The position numbers and the translations under genes were made by a program. A stretch of 64,000 nt of DNA, taken from assembly GCF_042429435.1 (NCBI RefSeq), contig NZ_JBHMAF010000010.1. The stretch is one strand, 5' to 3'. Shown piece by piece: positions 34,449 through 43,386 of the stretch. Below the pieces are notes generated by a model that was not told where the DNA came from, did no database searches, and worked only from the letters and a program-made list of their open reading frames with translations. Position 1 is the first letter of the stretch. Each line of letters starts with the position of its first letter. Source of the DNA: Ectobacillus funiculus (GTDB taxonomy: Bacteria > Bacillota > Bacilli > Bacillales > Bacillaceae_G).

Positions 34449-34565
34449 ATTGAAGAAAATATAAATCTTCAGCTAGAGGCGAATTCGGCGAGAACCTTTT
34501 AGGAACACAGTACAACGATGCTTTTGTCTTTGCTTAACAGTTGGACAATCAGCGAGTTTTCTCTA
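34449..34565 (+). repeat. 135-bp dispersed repeat, copy 17 (diverged, shortened)
   Basis: The central region is reduced (CTTTTGTCTTTGCTTAACAGTTGGACAATCAGCGAG-like) and about 15 nt are lost. The 3' edge overlaps the coding sequence of the aminopeptidase on the other strand. Confidence 0.8.
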
Positions 34566-35793
34566 CAATCGCCCAGTTTCCATTACGGAATACAGGCTCA
34601 CGCTTCCCATCCTGTGTGATGCCATCAATGCTTAATTCTGCAGAGCCTATCATAAAATCTACGTGTGTAATGCTCGTATTGGCGCCATTTTTCTCAAGCT
34701 CCTCTTTTGCCATCGTTTTTCCCCCTTCTAGGTTAAAGGCATAAGCGCTTCCGATTGCAAAATGGCACGATGCATTTTCATCAAATAATGTATTGTAAAA
34801 GATAATATTCGTATCGGAAATCGGTGACTTGTGCGGCACGAGCGCAACCTCTCCTAAATAATGAGAGCCTTCGTCAGTATCAATAAGTTGCTTTAATATT
34901 TCCTCACCCGTTTCAGCTTTAATCTCAACAATTCGGCCGTTTTTAAAGGTTAAGGTAAAGTTATTGATTACATTACCGCCATAATTTAATGGCTTTGTAC
35001 TTGTTACATATCCGTTCACACCGGTTTTTAGGGGCACTGTAAATACTTCTTCAGTCGGGATGTTTGCAATAAACGGTGTGCCATTTTCATTTTCGCTGCC
35101 GCCGCCGACCCATAGATGCTTCTCTGCAAGCTCCACTGTTAAATTAGTGCCTGATGCCGTATAGTGTAAAGCTGTATAGTGCTTTTGATTGAGATAATCA
35201 ACCTTGTCTTGCAAATGAGCGCGATGCTCACGCCACGCCTGTACCGGATTATCTAGGTTCACGCGCGTTGCATAAAAAATCGCATCCCATAGCTTAGCTA
35301 TCTGTTCTTCTTCCTCTGCCTCAGGGAATACCTTCGCTGCCCATTCCTTTGTTGGAACAGCAAGAACAGTCCAGCTTACTTTGTCAGATTGGATATAACG
35401 GCGGAATGTTTCCAATGCCTGACCTGTTGCTTTTGTCATATTAGCGATTCGCTCTGAAGGCACCCCTTTTAGCAAATCCGGATTTACTGCATGAATGGAT
35501 AAAAAGGCTGCGCCCTGCTCTGCCAATTCTTCATTTGCCTGTGCTTTCCATGCTGGAAACTCAAGAAACGCCTCATCGGGAGCTAAATCGTATTTTGTGC
35601 GTGTAAGTACCTCGTCTGTCCAATCTACATACACATGCTTTGCACCAGCTTCATATGCCTTTTTCGCAGCAAGGCGAACGAAGTCCAGAGCTGCAATCGG
35701 CGCATTGATTTGTAAAATTTGTCCCTTTTGAATATTTACGCCTACTCTTACTGCTAAGTCAGCATACTTTTCCAAATATGTTTCGAATGACAT
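34549..35793 (-). CDS. ampS: M29-family aminopeptidase (AmpS/PepS type)
   Basis: A 414-residue metal-dependent aminopeptidase. Start region FETYLEKYADLAVRVGVNIQ, then YVDWTDEVLTRTKYDLAPDEA, AVNPDLLKGV, TGVNGYVTSTKPLNYGG, EIKAETGEEIL, GSHYLGEVALVP, NTLFDENASCHFAIGSAY and THVDFMIGSAEL match the M29 family throughout. The ATG at 35793 has GAGGAG at 8 nt. The normal C-terminus FRNGNWA is followed here by IVEKTR and a stop, all from the inserted repeat copy 17. Single gene. Probably active, since only the tail is altered. Confidence 0.92.
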   Translation of the reverse strand: MSFETYLEKYADLAVRVGVNIQKGQILQINAPIAALDFVRLAAKKAYEAGAKHVYVDWTDEVLTRTKYDLAPDEAFLEFPAWKAQANEELAEQGAAFLSIHAVNPDLLKGVPSERIANMTKATGQALETFRRYIQSDKVSWTVLAVPTKEWAAKVFPEAEEEEQIAKLWDAIFYATRVNLDNPVQAWREHRAHLQDKVDYLNQKHYTALHYTASGTNLTVELAEKHLWVGGGSENENGTPFIANIPTEEVFTVPLKTGVNGYVTSTKPLNYGGNVINNFTLTFKNGRIVEIKAETGEEILKQLIDTDEGSHYLGEVALVPHKSPISDTNIIFYNTLFDENASCHFAIGSAYAFNLEGGKTMAKEELEKNGANTSITHVDFMIGSAELSIDGITQDGKREPVFRNGNWAIVEKTR

Positions 35794-35924
35794 AGGCACT
35801 CTCCTCTATGTAAAAAAATGGGTTTCTCCTATTGTACTAAAAAAGATATGAAATAAGAAATGATTTGCAGGGAAAGCTTTTATTAATAGATCAGCCCAAG
35901 GGATCGCAAATTCATAGGGGTTCT

Positions 35925-36044
35925 TACACTTTAAGTACAAGTTTCCAGCTAGAAGCGAATTCGACGTAGCGAGACATTTTAGGAATAAAGTGTAAGTGCA
36001 ACTACGCTTCTATCTTCGCCTAACGGCTCGCCAATCAGCGAGGG
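35925..36044 (+). repeat. 135-bp dispersed repeat, copy 18 (shortened)
   Basis: The 5' stem is complete (ACTTTA/TAAAGT). The central hairpin is lost (CGCCTAACGGCTCGCC). The terminator arms CTCGCC-AATC-AGCGAG remain, but the T-run is replaced by GGTAAG. Confidence 0.85.
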
Positions 36045-36056
36045 TAAGAAAGGATA

Positions 36057-36240
36057 ACTTTTGGGGGCGCTGTCCAGCTCCCACGGCCTACTCCCTTCCG
36101 CAAAATAACCTTCCCCACAAAAGGCAAAAAGCGCCTTCCGTGGGGAAGAACATTTTACTTCGGGAGCAAAGGCGGGCCGCGCCTGTTTTGGCCAACCAAG
36201 TCTGTTGGCGGTCACGGCGAAAGCAAAATGTGGGGGGTAT
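36057..36240. other. GC-rich non-coding block of unknown origin
   Basis: Markedly richer in G and C than its surroundings, with CGCTGTCCAGCTCCCACGG, CGCCTTCCGTGGGG and GGCGGTCACGGCGAAAGC. No open frame is convincing. It looks like a fragment of a second repeat family or of foreign DNA. Confidence 0.4.
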
Positions 36241-36265
36241 AAAAACAGTTTAAATAAATCTAACC

Positions 36266-36300
36266 AAATCTACTCACTTTAACTTTTGATGAGTAGATTT
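36266..36300. repeat. Hairpin at the left side of the TnpB remnant
   Basis: A perfect 11-bp inverted repeat, AAATCTACTCA / TGAGTAGATTT, 13-nt loop, followed by TTTT. It could be a terminator or the left-end hairpin of the IS605-type element whose tnpB follows. Confidence 0.6.
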
Positions 36301-36376
36301 TTTATGATTGAAAACTTGATAAATTTGTAATAAAACGGATAAAGAAACACCAGTTCGTTTTTGAGGAGGTGAGTAA

Positions 36377-36988
36377 ATGAGTCTCACGTATAACAAGAAG
36401 GTTCCCGTGTTTTTTACAAAAGAAGAAGAACATATTTTAGATGGGCAAAGTAAAATTTGTAATTGGTTGTATAATCAATTGTTTGCTGCGTGCCAACAAG
36501 ATTATAAAGAAAACAATCGTGCATTGAAATTACTAGAAGGTCGAAATTTACGTAATTATAGTGTTTCATTAAAGAAGGAGCATCTTTTTTTACACACTGT
36601 ATTTTCATCCGTACTAAAAGACCCTGCTGAACGGCTGCTAAAAGCCTTTCAAAGTTTTTTTAAGGGACATACAGGCTATCCAAATTTTAGAAGCTGGAAA
36701 AAGAAATGGTATAGTTTGATCTATGATGAACCAAATAAAGGCTGGGAACTGCAAAGGGAGGGTACTGCACTTTCCATTTCATTAGGAAAGATACCGAACA
36801 TTCGAAGTTTTGTTTGTGTCAGCTGCGGAACTGAAATCTTGAGAGACAACAATTCCGCTGTGAATATCGGGAAAAAAGTTGGGTACTCTCTTCCTGTTCC
36901 TGCGTACAAACAGAAACTAAACAGCTTTACCTATAAAGGAGAAGCGAATTTCGGGCAGAAGGTTGTATGGTTAGAGAATAACTTGTAA
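36377..36988 (+). pseudogene. tnpB: TnpB (IS605/IS1341-type) with internal deletion
   Basis: The frame is open for 203 residues, but TnpB is normally about 370-400. The N-terminal REC/WED-like part is recognisable (KICNWLYNQLFAAC, LRNYSVSLKKEH, PAERLLKAFQSFFKGHTGYPNFRSWKKK). After SISLGKIPN the sequence jumps to the C-terminal FVCVSCG and RDNNSAVNIGKK, keeping half the zinc ribbon and the last RuvC Asp. The RuvC-I and RuvC-II blocks with their Asp and Glu are gone, so nuclease activity is not expected. It lies directly beside a truncated MMPL gene. Confidence 0.85.
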
Positions 36989-37217
36989 TTGCCTTGCTTA
37001 GGCTAGTTAGGAGTGTCAGTGGCACGTTTGGACTAACTACACTTGTGATGACATGCTTTCCCATTCGAGAGCGGGATGGTGCTCATTTGCACTTGAAAAA
37101 ATGTTGTCCTGCCAACAAGACCCTTACGCTGCAACACGGTCTTGATTTGGGGATAAGATGAGTACTCAGGCGTAACATTGTATTCAAAGTTGCCTATTTA
37201 GGTAGTTTTGAGTAGAA
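36989..37217 (+). mobile_element. Presumed right end of the TnpB element
   Basis: A non-coding stretch between tnpB and the MMPL fragment with several short stems (for example GCCTATTTAGGT near 37190). In IS605-type elements this part encodes the guide-RNA scaffold. The exact end cannot be fixed here, since the MMPL frame opens within it. Confidence 0.4.
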
Positions 37218-38438
37218 TTGGCGAGGAAAATCAAAGCGGCGCTTGGACAATTTTCATTAAGCAAGCCATTTCGTGCCCTTTTGTTTGTAGCAATTATTGT
37301 TGTACCGCTTCTTGTAAGCTATAATGACAAGCTATCGTTTAACTCATTAAGTGAAATCGGTGAAAGCTACGAATCTGTAAAAGGCTTTAATACAATTGCG
37401 GACAGTTTCGGACCGGGTGAAGTAATGCCAGTACAGGTTGTCATTGAAAGCGAGAAAAATTTAGATTCTGCAGAGGGCTTTGCGGCAATGGCTTCCCGGC
37501 TGGAATCTCTAACGGATGGACTTGGCCAAAGTGTGGAGGGCTTACAGGAAGTATCCAAAGGACTCGGCTCCGCACAGGATTACCTAGGAAAGCTGACAAA
37601 CAATACTGACCCAGAAATGAGCGGTTTTTATGTACCAAGTGAGGCGCTTGAAAGCAGCGACTTCCAGCAAGTATTTGACCGTTACTTATCAACTGATAAA
37701 AAGGTTGCAAAGTTTGAAGTAGTTTTAAAACACAATCCATATTCTGACCAAGCATTGAGAGCGTCGCGTGAGGTGAAAACAACTGTAGAACGGGCAATTG
37801 CCAGAACTGAGTTAAAAGGTGCAAATTACGGGGTATCCGGTATGTCAGCATCTTCCTCCGATATGCTTGCTGCTTCTGACAAAGATTACTCGCAAACAGT
37901 CATTTACATGATTATCGGTGTTTCGATTATTTTAATTATTCTGCTTCGTTCTATCATTATGCCTCTTTACTTAGTTGTATCGCTCCTGCTTTGCTTCTAT
38001 AGCTCATTGGCGATCAATGAAGTAATTTTCGTAGACATTCTCGGCTACGATGGCATCAACTGGACAATGCCGTTCTTTGGCTTTGTGCTTCTGATGGCAC
38101 TAGGCGTTGATTACAGCATTTTCTTGATGGATCGCTTTAATGAATACAAAGAGATGCCGGTAGGAGAAGCAATTTTAACAGCAATGCGAAACATGGGAAC
38201 AGTAATTTTCTCCGCTGTTATCATCTTGGGAGGAACATTTGCAGCAATGTATCCGGCAGGTGTCTTGTCCCTTGCTCAAATTGCGACCATTGTCTTGGCT
38301 GGACTTGTATTGTATGCATTCGTTTTCCTGCCATTCTTTGTCCCGGTAATGGTGAAAGTTTTCGGACGGGCAAACTGGTTTCCATTTGATAGAAATCAAG
38401 AGATGCGTAAAAATAACAACCAAGATATTTCAGGATAA
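37218..38438 (+). pseudogene. MMPL/RND-type transporter, 5'-truncated
   Basis: The 406 codons correspond to the second half of a YdfJ-type MMPL transporter. One hydrophobic segment (SKPFRALLFVAIIVVPLLVSY) is followed by the extracytoplasmic domain (FNTIADSFGPGEVMPVQVV). Five further segments come next, with the MMPL signature GVDYSIFLMDRFNEY. Family members have about 700-1000 residues with a duplicated unit, and no first half lies upstream. Instead the frame opens with a TTG at the border of the TnpB element. The first half was probably lost with the insertion. The frame is intact thereafter, so a partial protein could still be made if transcribed. Confidence 0.85.
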
Positions 38439-38449
38439 TTATTTCCCGA

Positions 38450-38486
38450 GAAAAGAGCAGTCTGTATATTGCAGACTGCTCTTTTC
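38450..38486 (+). terminator. Intrinsic terminator after the MMPL fragment
   Basis: GAAAAGAGCAGTCTG-TATATTG-CAGACTGCTCTTTTC, a 15-bp perfect stem. Confidence 0.9.
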
Positions 38487-38638
38487 TTACATTCATTTGA
38501 TCTGCCTCTACGAACTGCCAGCCGCCAGCAATCTGATTTAAGTAGATGCTCATATTGATACCCTTTTACCGTAGGTAGTTATCTATAACTTGGGCATTCT
38601 CTTATTTGTCATACAGAAGGATTGTTTTGTTAGAAAAT

Positions 38639-39061
38639 TTATATGAACGTACGATTGAACTTTTTTAAAAGCTGCCCGAATACCTCTCGCTCTTCATCAG
38701 ACCAGTCTTTCAGAAGTTCTTCAAATCTTACAAGTCGTGCCTGCTTGTATTCATTTAATTCCTTCTTTCCTAAATCTGTTATTTGCAAGGAATAGGCCCT
38801 GCCGTCCAATGGATCCGGCACTCTATACACATACCCTTTTTGCTCTAGAGCAGCAGCCTGCCTGCTTACGGTGGAAATATCTAAATGGAATTCATCCGCC
38901 AAAGCCTTTACTCCAGCAGATCCATGAGAGGCTATTTGATGTAACAAAAGATAGGCGGACCGATCGAGATTGCCGATTTTTTTAGAGGTTGTAATCGATG
39001 TAGCACGGCGAAGGAGAATCGCCATTTCAAGCTCAATGGTTTCCAATGCATGTTCATCCAT
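38639..39061 (-). CDS. MarR-family transcriptional regulator
   Basis: A 140-residue winged-helix repressor. Core motifs: LDRSAYLLLHQIASHG, VKALADEFHLDISTVSRQAAALEQKGYVYR and the wing DPLDGRAYSLQITDLGKKEL. A regulator of this type next to an MMPL exporter usually controls it, but here the exporter is broken and separated by a terminator. The upstream region carries a perfect 13-bp palindrome overlapping a strong divergent promoter. Confidence 0.9.
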   Translation of the reverse strand: MDEHALETIELEMAILLRRATSITTSKKIGNLDRSAYLLLHQIASHGSAGVKALADEFHLDISTVSRQAAALEQKGYVYRVPDPLDGRAYSLQITDLGKKELNEYKQARLVRFEELLKDWSDEEREVFGQLLKKFNRTFI

Positions 39062-39158
39062 GATTTCACTACCTCGCTATTATCCGTATTTTCTATGCTT
39101 TATGATAGCACAATTATCTTTGTTTTTGTAAGCTGTGTCCCTTAATGAAGGACCCATT

Positions 39159-39190
39159 GACACTTTGGTGCATAGTTGTATAATACAATT
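39159..39190 (+). promoter_or_regulatory. Consensus sigma-A promoter overlapped by a palindrome
   Basis: TTGACA (39159-39164), N16, TATAAT (39181-39186). The -10 lies inside TTGTATAATACAA (39178-39190), a perfect inverted repeat suited to a MarR dimer. It points toward the CBS gene. Confidence 0.65.
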
Positions 39191-39254
39191 ATATACTTTC
39201 ATTATACAACTTGTTTTCTAAGCGGGTGGGCAATATAGGCTAGGGGGAATAGTG

Positions 39255-39710
39255 ATGAAGGCTCATGAAATTATGATTAGTCCTGTTTATAAAGTAAAGG
39301 AGGATGACACTGTACGGTCTGTTATTGAAAGATTTATTGAGCATCGTATTAGCGGTCTTCCTGTAGTCAATGACAGAAACGAAATCGTTGCTTATGTAAG
39401 CGATGGGGATATTATGCGATATATCGGCAAGCACGAGGATAGGATTCTTGACTTCTTTTATCATGTTGTCACAATCAAGGGCGATGATGTGGAGTTTGAA
39501 GAGCGAGCAAAGGAATTGCTGAATTTGAATGTGCTGCAGATTGCGAAAAGAAAGGTAATTACAGTTTCATGGGATGCAGAAATTGAGGATATTGCCTCTA
39601 TTCTAGGAAAAAAACAAATTAAAAAATTGCCGGTTGAGCGTAACGGTGTCTTGGTTGGGATCATTAGCCGCGGCGATGTAATCAGGCAGTCATTCAAATC
39701 CATAATGTAG
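39255..39710 (+). CDS. CBS-domain pair protein
   Basis: A 151-residue protein made of two CBS domains: residues 1-60 (EIMISPVYKVKEDDTVRSVIERFIEHRISGLP-type, then VSDGDIMRYI) and residues about 88-150 (KVITVSWDAEIEDIASIL, KKLPVERNGVLVGIISRGDVIR). Such proteins bind adenine nucleotides and act as small sensors. The ATG at 39255 has AGGGGG upstream. A 49-nt gap to the MFS gene suggests co-transcription. The target is unknown. Confidence 0.88.
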   Translation: MKAHEIMISPVYKVKEDDTVRSVIERFIEHRISGLPVVNDRNEIVAYVSDGDIMRYIGKHEDRILDFFYHVVTIKGDDVEFEERAKELLNLNVLQIAKRKVITVSWDAEIEDIASILGKKQIKKLPVERNGVLVGIISRGDVIRQSFKSIM

Positions 39711-39759
39711 CAAAAAATTAATGCCTTACGATAAATTTAAACTAAGGAGATGAGAGTAG

Positions 39760-40995
39760 ATGTCGTCTACCACTCAAAATATAGTATCAGGTGCATCAAA
39801 AATAACAACTGAAGAAGCGAGTCTTTTAAAGCAGCCTAAGGCTGTATGGGCTGTTTTTTTCGCGTGTATTATTGCCTTCATGGGACTGGGGCTTGTTGAC
39901 CCGATCTTACCAGCTATTGCTGAAAACTTGCATGCCTCGCATAGTGAAGTGACCTTATTGTTTACGAGCTATAATGCGGTTATGGCGGTAGCAATGCTGA
40001 TTACTGGTGCAGTTTCGTCGAGACTTGGAATCAAGTGGACACTGCTTGCCGGTATCGTCATTATTGCTTTATTTTCAGCACTCGGAGGATTTTCAAACGG
40101 TATCTGGGCACTTGTAGGCTTGCGAGGTGGCTGGGGATTAGGGAATGCACTGTTTGTCGCAACGTCTTTAGCTGCTATTGTGTCGCTTTCAAACAGCGGA
40201 ACTGCGAAGGCTATTATTTTGTATGAAGCAGCGATTGGGCTCGGGATTTCAGTAGGACCGCTTCTTGGCGGCTGGCTGGGTGCTATGTCATGGAGTGGTC
40301 CATTTCTTGGGGTTGCTACACTAATGGTAGTTGCTTTCATTGGCCTTATTGTATTGATGCCAAGATCTAATACTAAAAACACGGTAAAATCAAAAATATC
40401 TCTATTGGACCCGTTCCGTGCTTTGAAGCATCGTTCACTCTTAGTCTTCGGTATTGCAGCCGCCCTATACAACTTTGGATTTTTCACCTTGCTGGCTTAC
40501 GCTCCTTTTGTAATGGGGTTAGATGAGCATGGACTTGGTTATGTATTTTTGGGCTGGGGAATACTGCTGGCTGTTACTTCGGTCTTCATGGCTCCCAAAC
40601 TTCAGCAATGGTTTGGAACCATTAAATCGATGTGTGCGATGTTGACCTTGTTTGCGCTGTTGCTAGTTGCTATGGGTATTTGGACATCTACGCAATGGGT
40701 CGTTATCACCGCGGTTATTTTAGCTGGAGCGTTATTGGGAAATAATAATACACTCATCACAACAGCTGTGATGAATGCAGCTCCTGTTGAACGGGCGACT
40801 GCATCGGCTGCATATAGCTTTTTACGCTTCATTGGAGGAGCTATAGCTCCCTTTCTTGCAGGTAAATTAGCAGAATGGTACAATTCGCAGGTTCCATTCA
40901 TTGTAGGTGCGGTGTTTGTTATGATTTCAGTAGTATTTATCGGTATGAATGCTAAACATGTGAAGCACGTCGATCACGTGAAATCAGGGCATTAA
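39760..40995 (+). CDS. MFS transporter (multidrug-efflux-like, DHA1)
   Basis: A 411-residue, 12-segment major facilitator. GLVDPILPAIAENLHAS in segment 1, VSSRLGIKWTLLAG after segment 2, GRG-like GLRGGWGLGNALF, the antiporter motif C region GLGISVGPLLGGWLG in segment 5, and a His-rich tail (KHVKHVDHVKSGH) are visible. This pattern fits proton-coupled drug exporters of the YfmO/YvmA sort. The His tail could bind metal. AAGGAGATGAGA lies upstream. Closed by a terminator. Confidence 0.85.
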   Translation: MSSTTQNIVSGASKITTEEASLLKQPKAVWAVFFACIIAFMGLGLVDPILPAIAENLHASHSEVTLLFTSYNAVMAVAMLITGAVSSRLGIKWTLLAGIVIIALFSALGGFSNGIWALVGLRGGWGLGNALFVATSLAAIVSLSNSGTAKAIILYEAAIGLGISVGPLLGGWLGAMSWSGPFLGVATLMVVAFIGLIVLMPRSNTKNTVKSKISLLDPFRALKHRSLLVFGIAAALYNFGFFTLLAYAPFVMGLDEHGLGYVFLGWGILLAVTSVFMAPKLQQWFGTIKSMCAMLTLFALLLVAMGIWTSTQWVVITAVILAGALLGNNNTLITTAVMNAAPVERATASAAYSFLRFIGGAIAPFLAGKLAEWYNSQVPFIVGAVFVMISVVFIGMNAKHVKHVDHVKSGH

Positions 40996-41002
40996 TTTTA
41001 AA

Positions 41003-41037
41003 GAAGGGACCCGCTGAGAAGCAGGTCCCTTTTATAT
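41003..41037 (+). terminator. Intrinsic terminator of the MFS gene
   Basis: AAGGGACCcGCT-GAGA-AGCaGGTCCCTT followed by TTAT. Confidence 0.88.
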
Positions 41038-41160
41038 AGAATACATGAAGCCGTTACCATTTTGTAAGTGATAGCTATCACATAGATTAGGCTGTTCATT
41101 CCTGCAGCTATCTAGAAGATGTTTACTTAGCACGCCTTATATAGAAAGGAAAACACCTAT

Positions 41161-41895
41161 TCACGCAAGAAATGGAATGCGTCCCTTGTACATCTCGATT
41201 AACCGTTTGTTGTGTTCATCTGCCCCTTCAGTATTTCCGCTAAAAAAGATGGGAGGCTCGAAGCCCTGATCTGCCATAATTTGAATAGCCTTAACAAAGA
41301 TGCTGTTCAATATAGTGGCTCCTATGATAGTCGAGCCAGATCCGAACTTCATAGGCAGCGCCGCATGTGTTATAAGTGCATCGCCTTTAGGAGCATGATT
41401 ATCAATTACTAAATCGGCAACATCATATAAATGCTGCCCGCTTTTATGTCTAGAAGGACGGCTTTGCGAATATTCAAGTGATGTGAGCGCAATTACAAAG
41501 GCGCCTTTTCTCTTAGCGATTTTTGCAGCATCAATTGGAACTGGATTGATTCCAGAAGTGGAAATTACAATGAATATGTCATCTTTGCGGATATCTTGGT
41601 TTTCCATGAATGATTGTGCGAAGTCATTTTGCCGTTCGAGCTGTGATGAGCGGGCAGCTCCTTTATGAAGCATTAATTCCTCAACAAGGATAGGATGAAT
41701 AGGTGCTAAACCGCCCGCTCTGTAAAATACTTCTTCTGTTAGAAGATGGGAGTGCCCACAGCCAAATAAATGCACAATACCGTTTGCTTGAATGCATTGC
41801 GCGACTTCTTCGGCTGCTTTCACGAGCTTTGTATGCTCTTGCTTCCGGGCGCGTTCAATGGCTGTTAGGATTTCATCAAAATAAAGCTGTAGCAT
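41161..41895 (-). CDS. SIS-domain protein (UPF0309), last gene of the nag cluster
   Basis: A 244-residue sugar-isomerase-fold protein. VHLFGCGHSHLLTEEVFYRAGGL and VISTSGINPVPIDAAKIAK are phosphosugar-binding blocks of the SIS fold, and HAALPMKFGSGSTIIGA follows. It has no amidotransferase part. It lies 10 nt after nagR on the same strand, so it probably acts on an amino-sugar phosphate such as N-acetylmuramic-acid- or GlcNAc-derived compounds. That role is inferred from position. Confidence 0.85.
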   Translation of the reverse strand: MLQLYFDEILTAIERARKQEHTKLVKAAEEVAQCIQANGIVHLFGCGHSHLLTEEVFYRAGGLAPIHPILVEELMLHKGAARSSQLERQNDFAQSFMENQDIRKDDIFIVISTSGINPVPIDAAKIAKRKGAFVIALTSLEYSQSRPSRHKSGQHLYDVADLVIDNHAPKGDALITHAALPMKFGSGSTIIGATILNSIFVKAIQIMADQGFEPPIFFSGNTEGADEHNKRLIEMYKGRIPFLA

Positions 41896-41905
41896 ATGAA
41901 TAACC

Positions 41906-42631
41906 TCATTGTCGTTTAATATGAATGGTAAATGTGTAACGATCAGCTCGATAAGAGGATTTTACAAATTCGAGCGGTGTTCCGTCTTCTAAATACGTAT
42001 TGCGTTGCAGCAACAGAATAGGCGAGCCTTTACGAATATTTAAATGTTCACCTTCAGTTTCAGATGCAATGGAAGCTTCTACAGATTGAGCTGCATGTCC
42101 AATTTTCAGATGTAATTGTTCTTCGATATATTGATATAAGGAATGGTTCACCTTTTCCTCTGTTAATCCCTTAATGAGATTTGCTGAAGCATACACAATT
42201 TCTAGCGCCATTGGCACTTGATCGGCAAGACGAATCCGTTTGATTTCATAAACAGGTGCATATTCTTTTATTTGCAGCTGATTGGCGATTTTCTCTGGTG
42301 CTGGAACGATTTCGAAGCTCAGCAGTTTACTGCTTGGCACTAGCCCTCTTGCTTTCATATCCTCTGTAAAACTTGTTAAACTGCCAAGCTCTTGTTCCAC
42401 CTTTTTTTCAGCGACAAACGTACCTCTTCCCTTTTGGCGATATAAATAGCCATCATCTACTAAATTGTTCATGGCTTGGCGAACAGTCATACGGCTGATA
42501 TTAATGAGCTCCGCATATTCCCGCTCAGATGGAAGCATGTCGCCAGGTTGTAACTCACCGCTTTCAATTTGCTTTTTGATTTGTTCTTCCAGTTGATAAT
42601 AGATTGGAAGAGGCGAGCTTTTATCAATCAT
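41906..42631 (-). CDS. nagR: GntR/HutC-family repressor of GlcNAc use
   Basis: A 241-residue YvoA/NagR-type regulator. The winged helix (LPIYYQLEEQIKKQIESGELQPGDMLPSEREYAE, SRMTVRQAMNNLVDDGYLYRQKGRGTFVA) is followed by a UTRA effector domain (SFTEDMKARGLVPSSKLL, YEIKRIRLADQVPMALE, LLQRNTYLEDGTPLEFVKSSYRADRY). It should bind the two TTGGTATAGACAACT operators in the nagA-nagE intergenic region and be released by glucosamine-6-phosphate or GlcNAc-6-phosphate. It lies downstream of nagB in the same operon. Confidence 0.93.
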   Translation of the reverse strand: MIDKSSPLPIYYQLEEQIKKQIESGELQPGDMLPSEREYAELINISRMTVRQAMNNLVDDGYLYRQKGRGTFVAEKKVEQELGSLTSFTEDMKARGLVPSSKLLSFEIVPAPEKIANQLQIKEYAPVYEIKRIRLADQVPMALEIVYASANLIKGLTEEKVNHSLYQYIEEQLHLKIGHAAQSVEASIASETEGEHLNIRKGSPILLLQRNTYLEDGTPLEFVKSSYRADRYTFTIHIKRQ

Positions 42632-42648
42632 AGCTTATTTCTCTCCTT

Positions 42649-43386
42649 TTAGGGGCTTACCAGCACACCTGATAAAGCCTTCTGGTCTGCTATAATTGTA
42701 ACATGACTATGTCTTTTTAACACAGAGGCAGGAAAGTCTTCACTTATTTCTCCATGAAGTAGTTTTTGCATGGCATCCGCTTTTTCTTCCCCCGATATTA
42801 AGAGCAAAATTTCCTTACTGTTCATAATGGAGGAGATTCCCATTGTAATGGCATGTGTTGGCACATCGTCTAGTGTGTTAAAATAGCGAGCATTCGCTTT
42901 TCGCGTCGATTCTTCTAATGTAACGATATGGGTAGATGATTGAAAAGATGTTCCTGGCTCGTTAAATCCAATATGCCCATTTTGCCCGATTCCTAATACT
43001 TGAAGATCAATACCGCCTAACGCTTGAATAAGTCGATCATACTGCTCACACTCATGATTGTTATCATCTGCAAGCCCATTTGGCAGGTAGGTCTGGAATT
43101 TTGGTATATCGATATGATTAAATAAAGATTCTGCCATATAATAGTGATAACTATTTGGATCTTGTTCTTTCAAACCGATGTATTCATCTAGATTAAATGT
43201 GGTGACATGTTGATAAGAGGTACCATTCTTTCGATGATCTTCAATCATTGCTTCATATAAGCCCTTTGGCGTACCTCCTGTTGCTAGTCCAAGATTTATC
43301 CGATTTTCTTGTTTCACTTTATGAATGATAACCTCAGCAGCTTTTTGGCTCATTTCCTTATAATCCTTCACTTGAACAATTTTCAT
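42649..43386 (-). CDS. nagB: Glucosamine-6-phosphate deaminase
   Basis: NagB converts GlcN-6-P to fructose-6-P and ammonia. The 245-residue protein has LGLATGGTPKGLYEAM, VTTFNLDEYIGLKEQDPNSYHYYM, GIGQNGHIGFNEPGTS and ITMGISSIMNSKEILLLISG, all signature blocks of the family. The ATG at 43384-43386 overlaps the nagA stop by one base (TAATG), with AAAGGAGG upstream. Confidence 0.95.
   Translation of the reverse strand: MKIVQVKDYKEMSQKAAEVIIHKVKQENRINLGLATGGTPKGLYEAMIEDHRKNGTSYQHVTTFNLDEYIGLKEQDPNSYHYYMAESLFNHIDIPKFQTYLPNGLADDNNHECEQYDRLIQALGGIDLQVLGIGQNGHIGFNEPGTSFQSSTHIVTLEESTRKANARYFNTLDDVPTHAITMGISSIMNSKEILLLISGEEKADAMQKLLHGEISEDFPASVLKRHSHVTIIADQKALSGVLVSP

Noticed and set aside
38221..38553. 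Minus-strand frame starting MSIYLNQIAGGWQFVEADQ
   Set aside because: The first 20 codons look protein-like, but the frame runs through the terminator stem and then antisense to the MMPL gene; at best a tiny remnant.
39969..40487. 172-codon minus-strand frame inside the MFS gene
   Set aside because: Antisense shadow of a transporter gene; composition follows the complementary codons.
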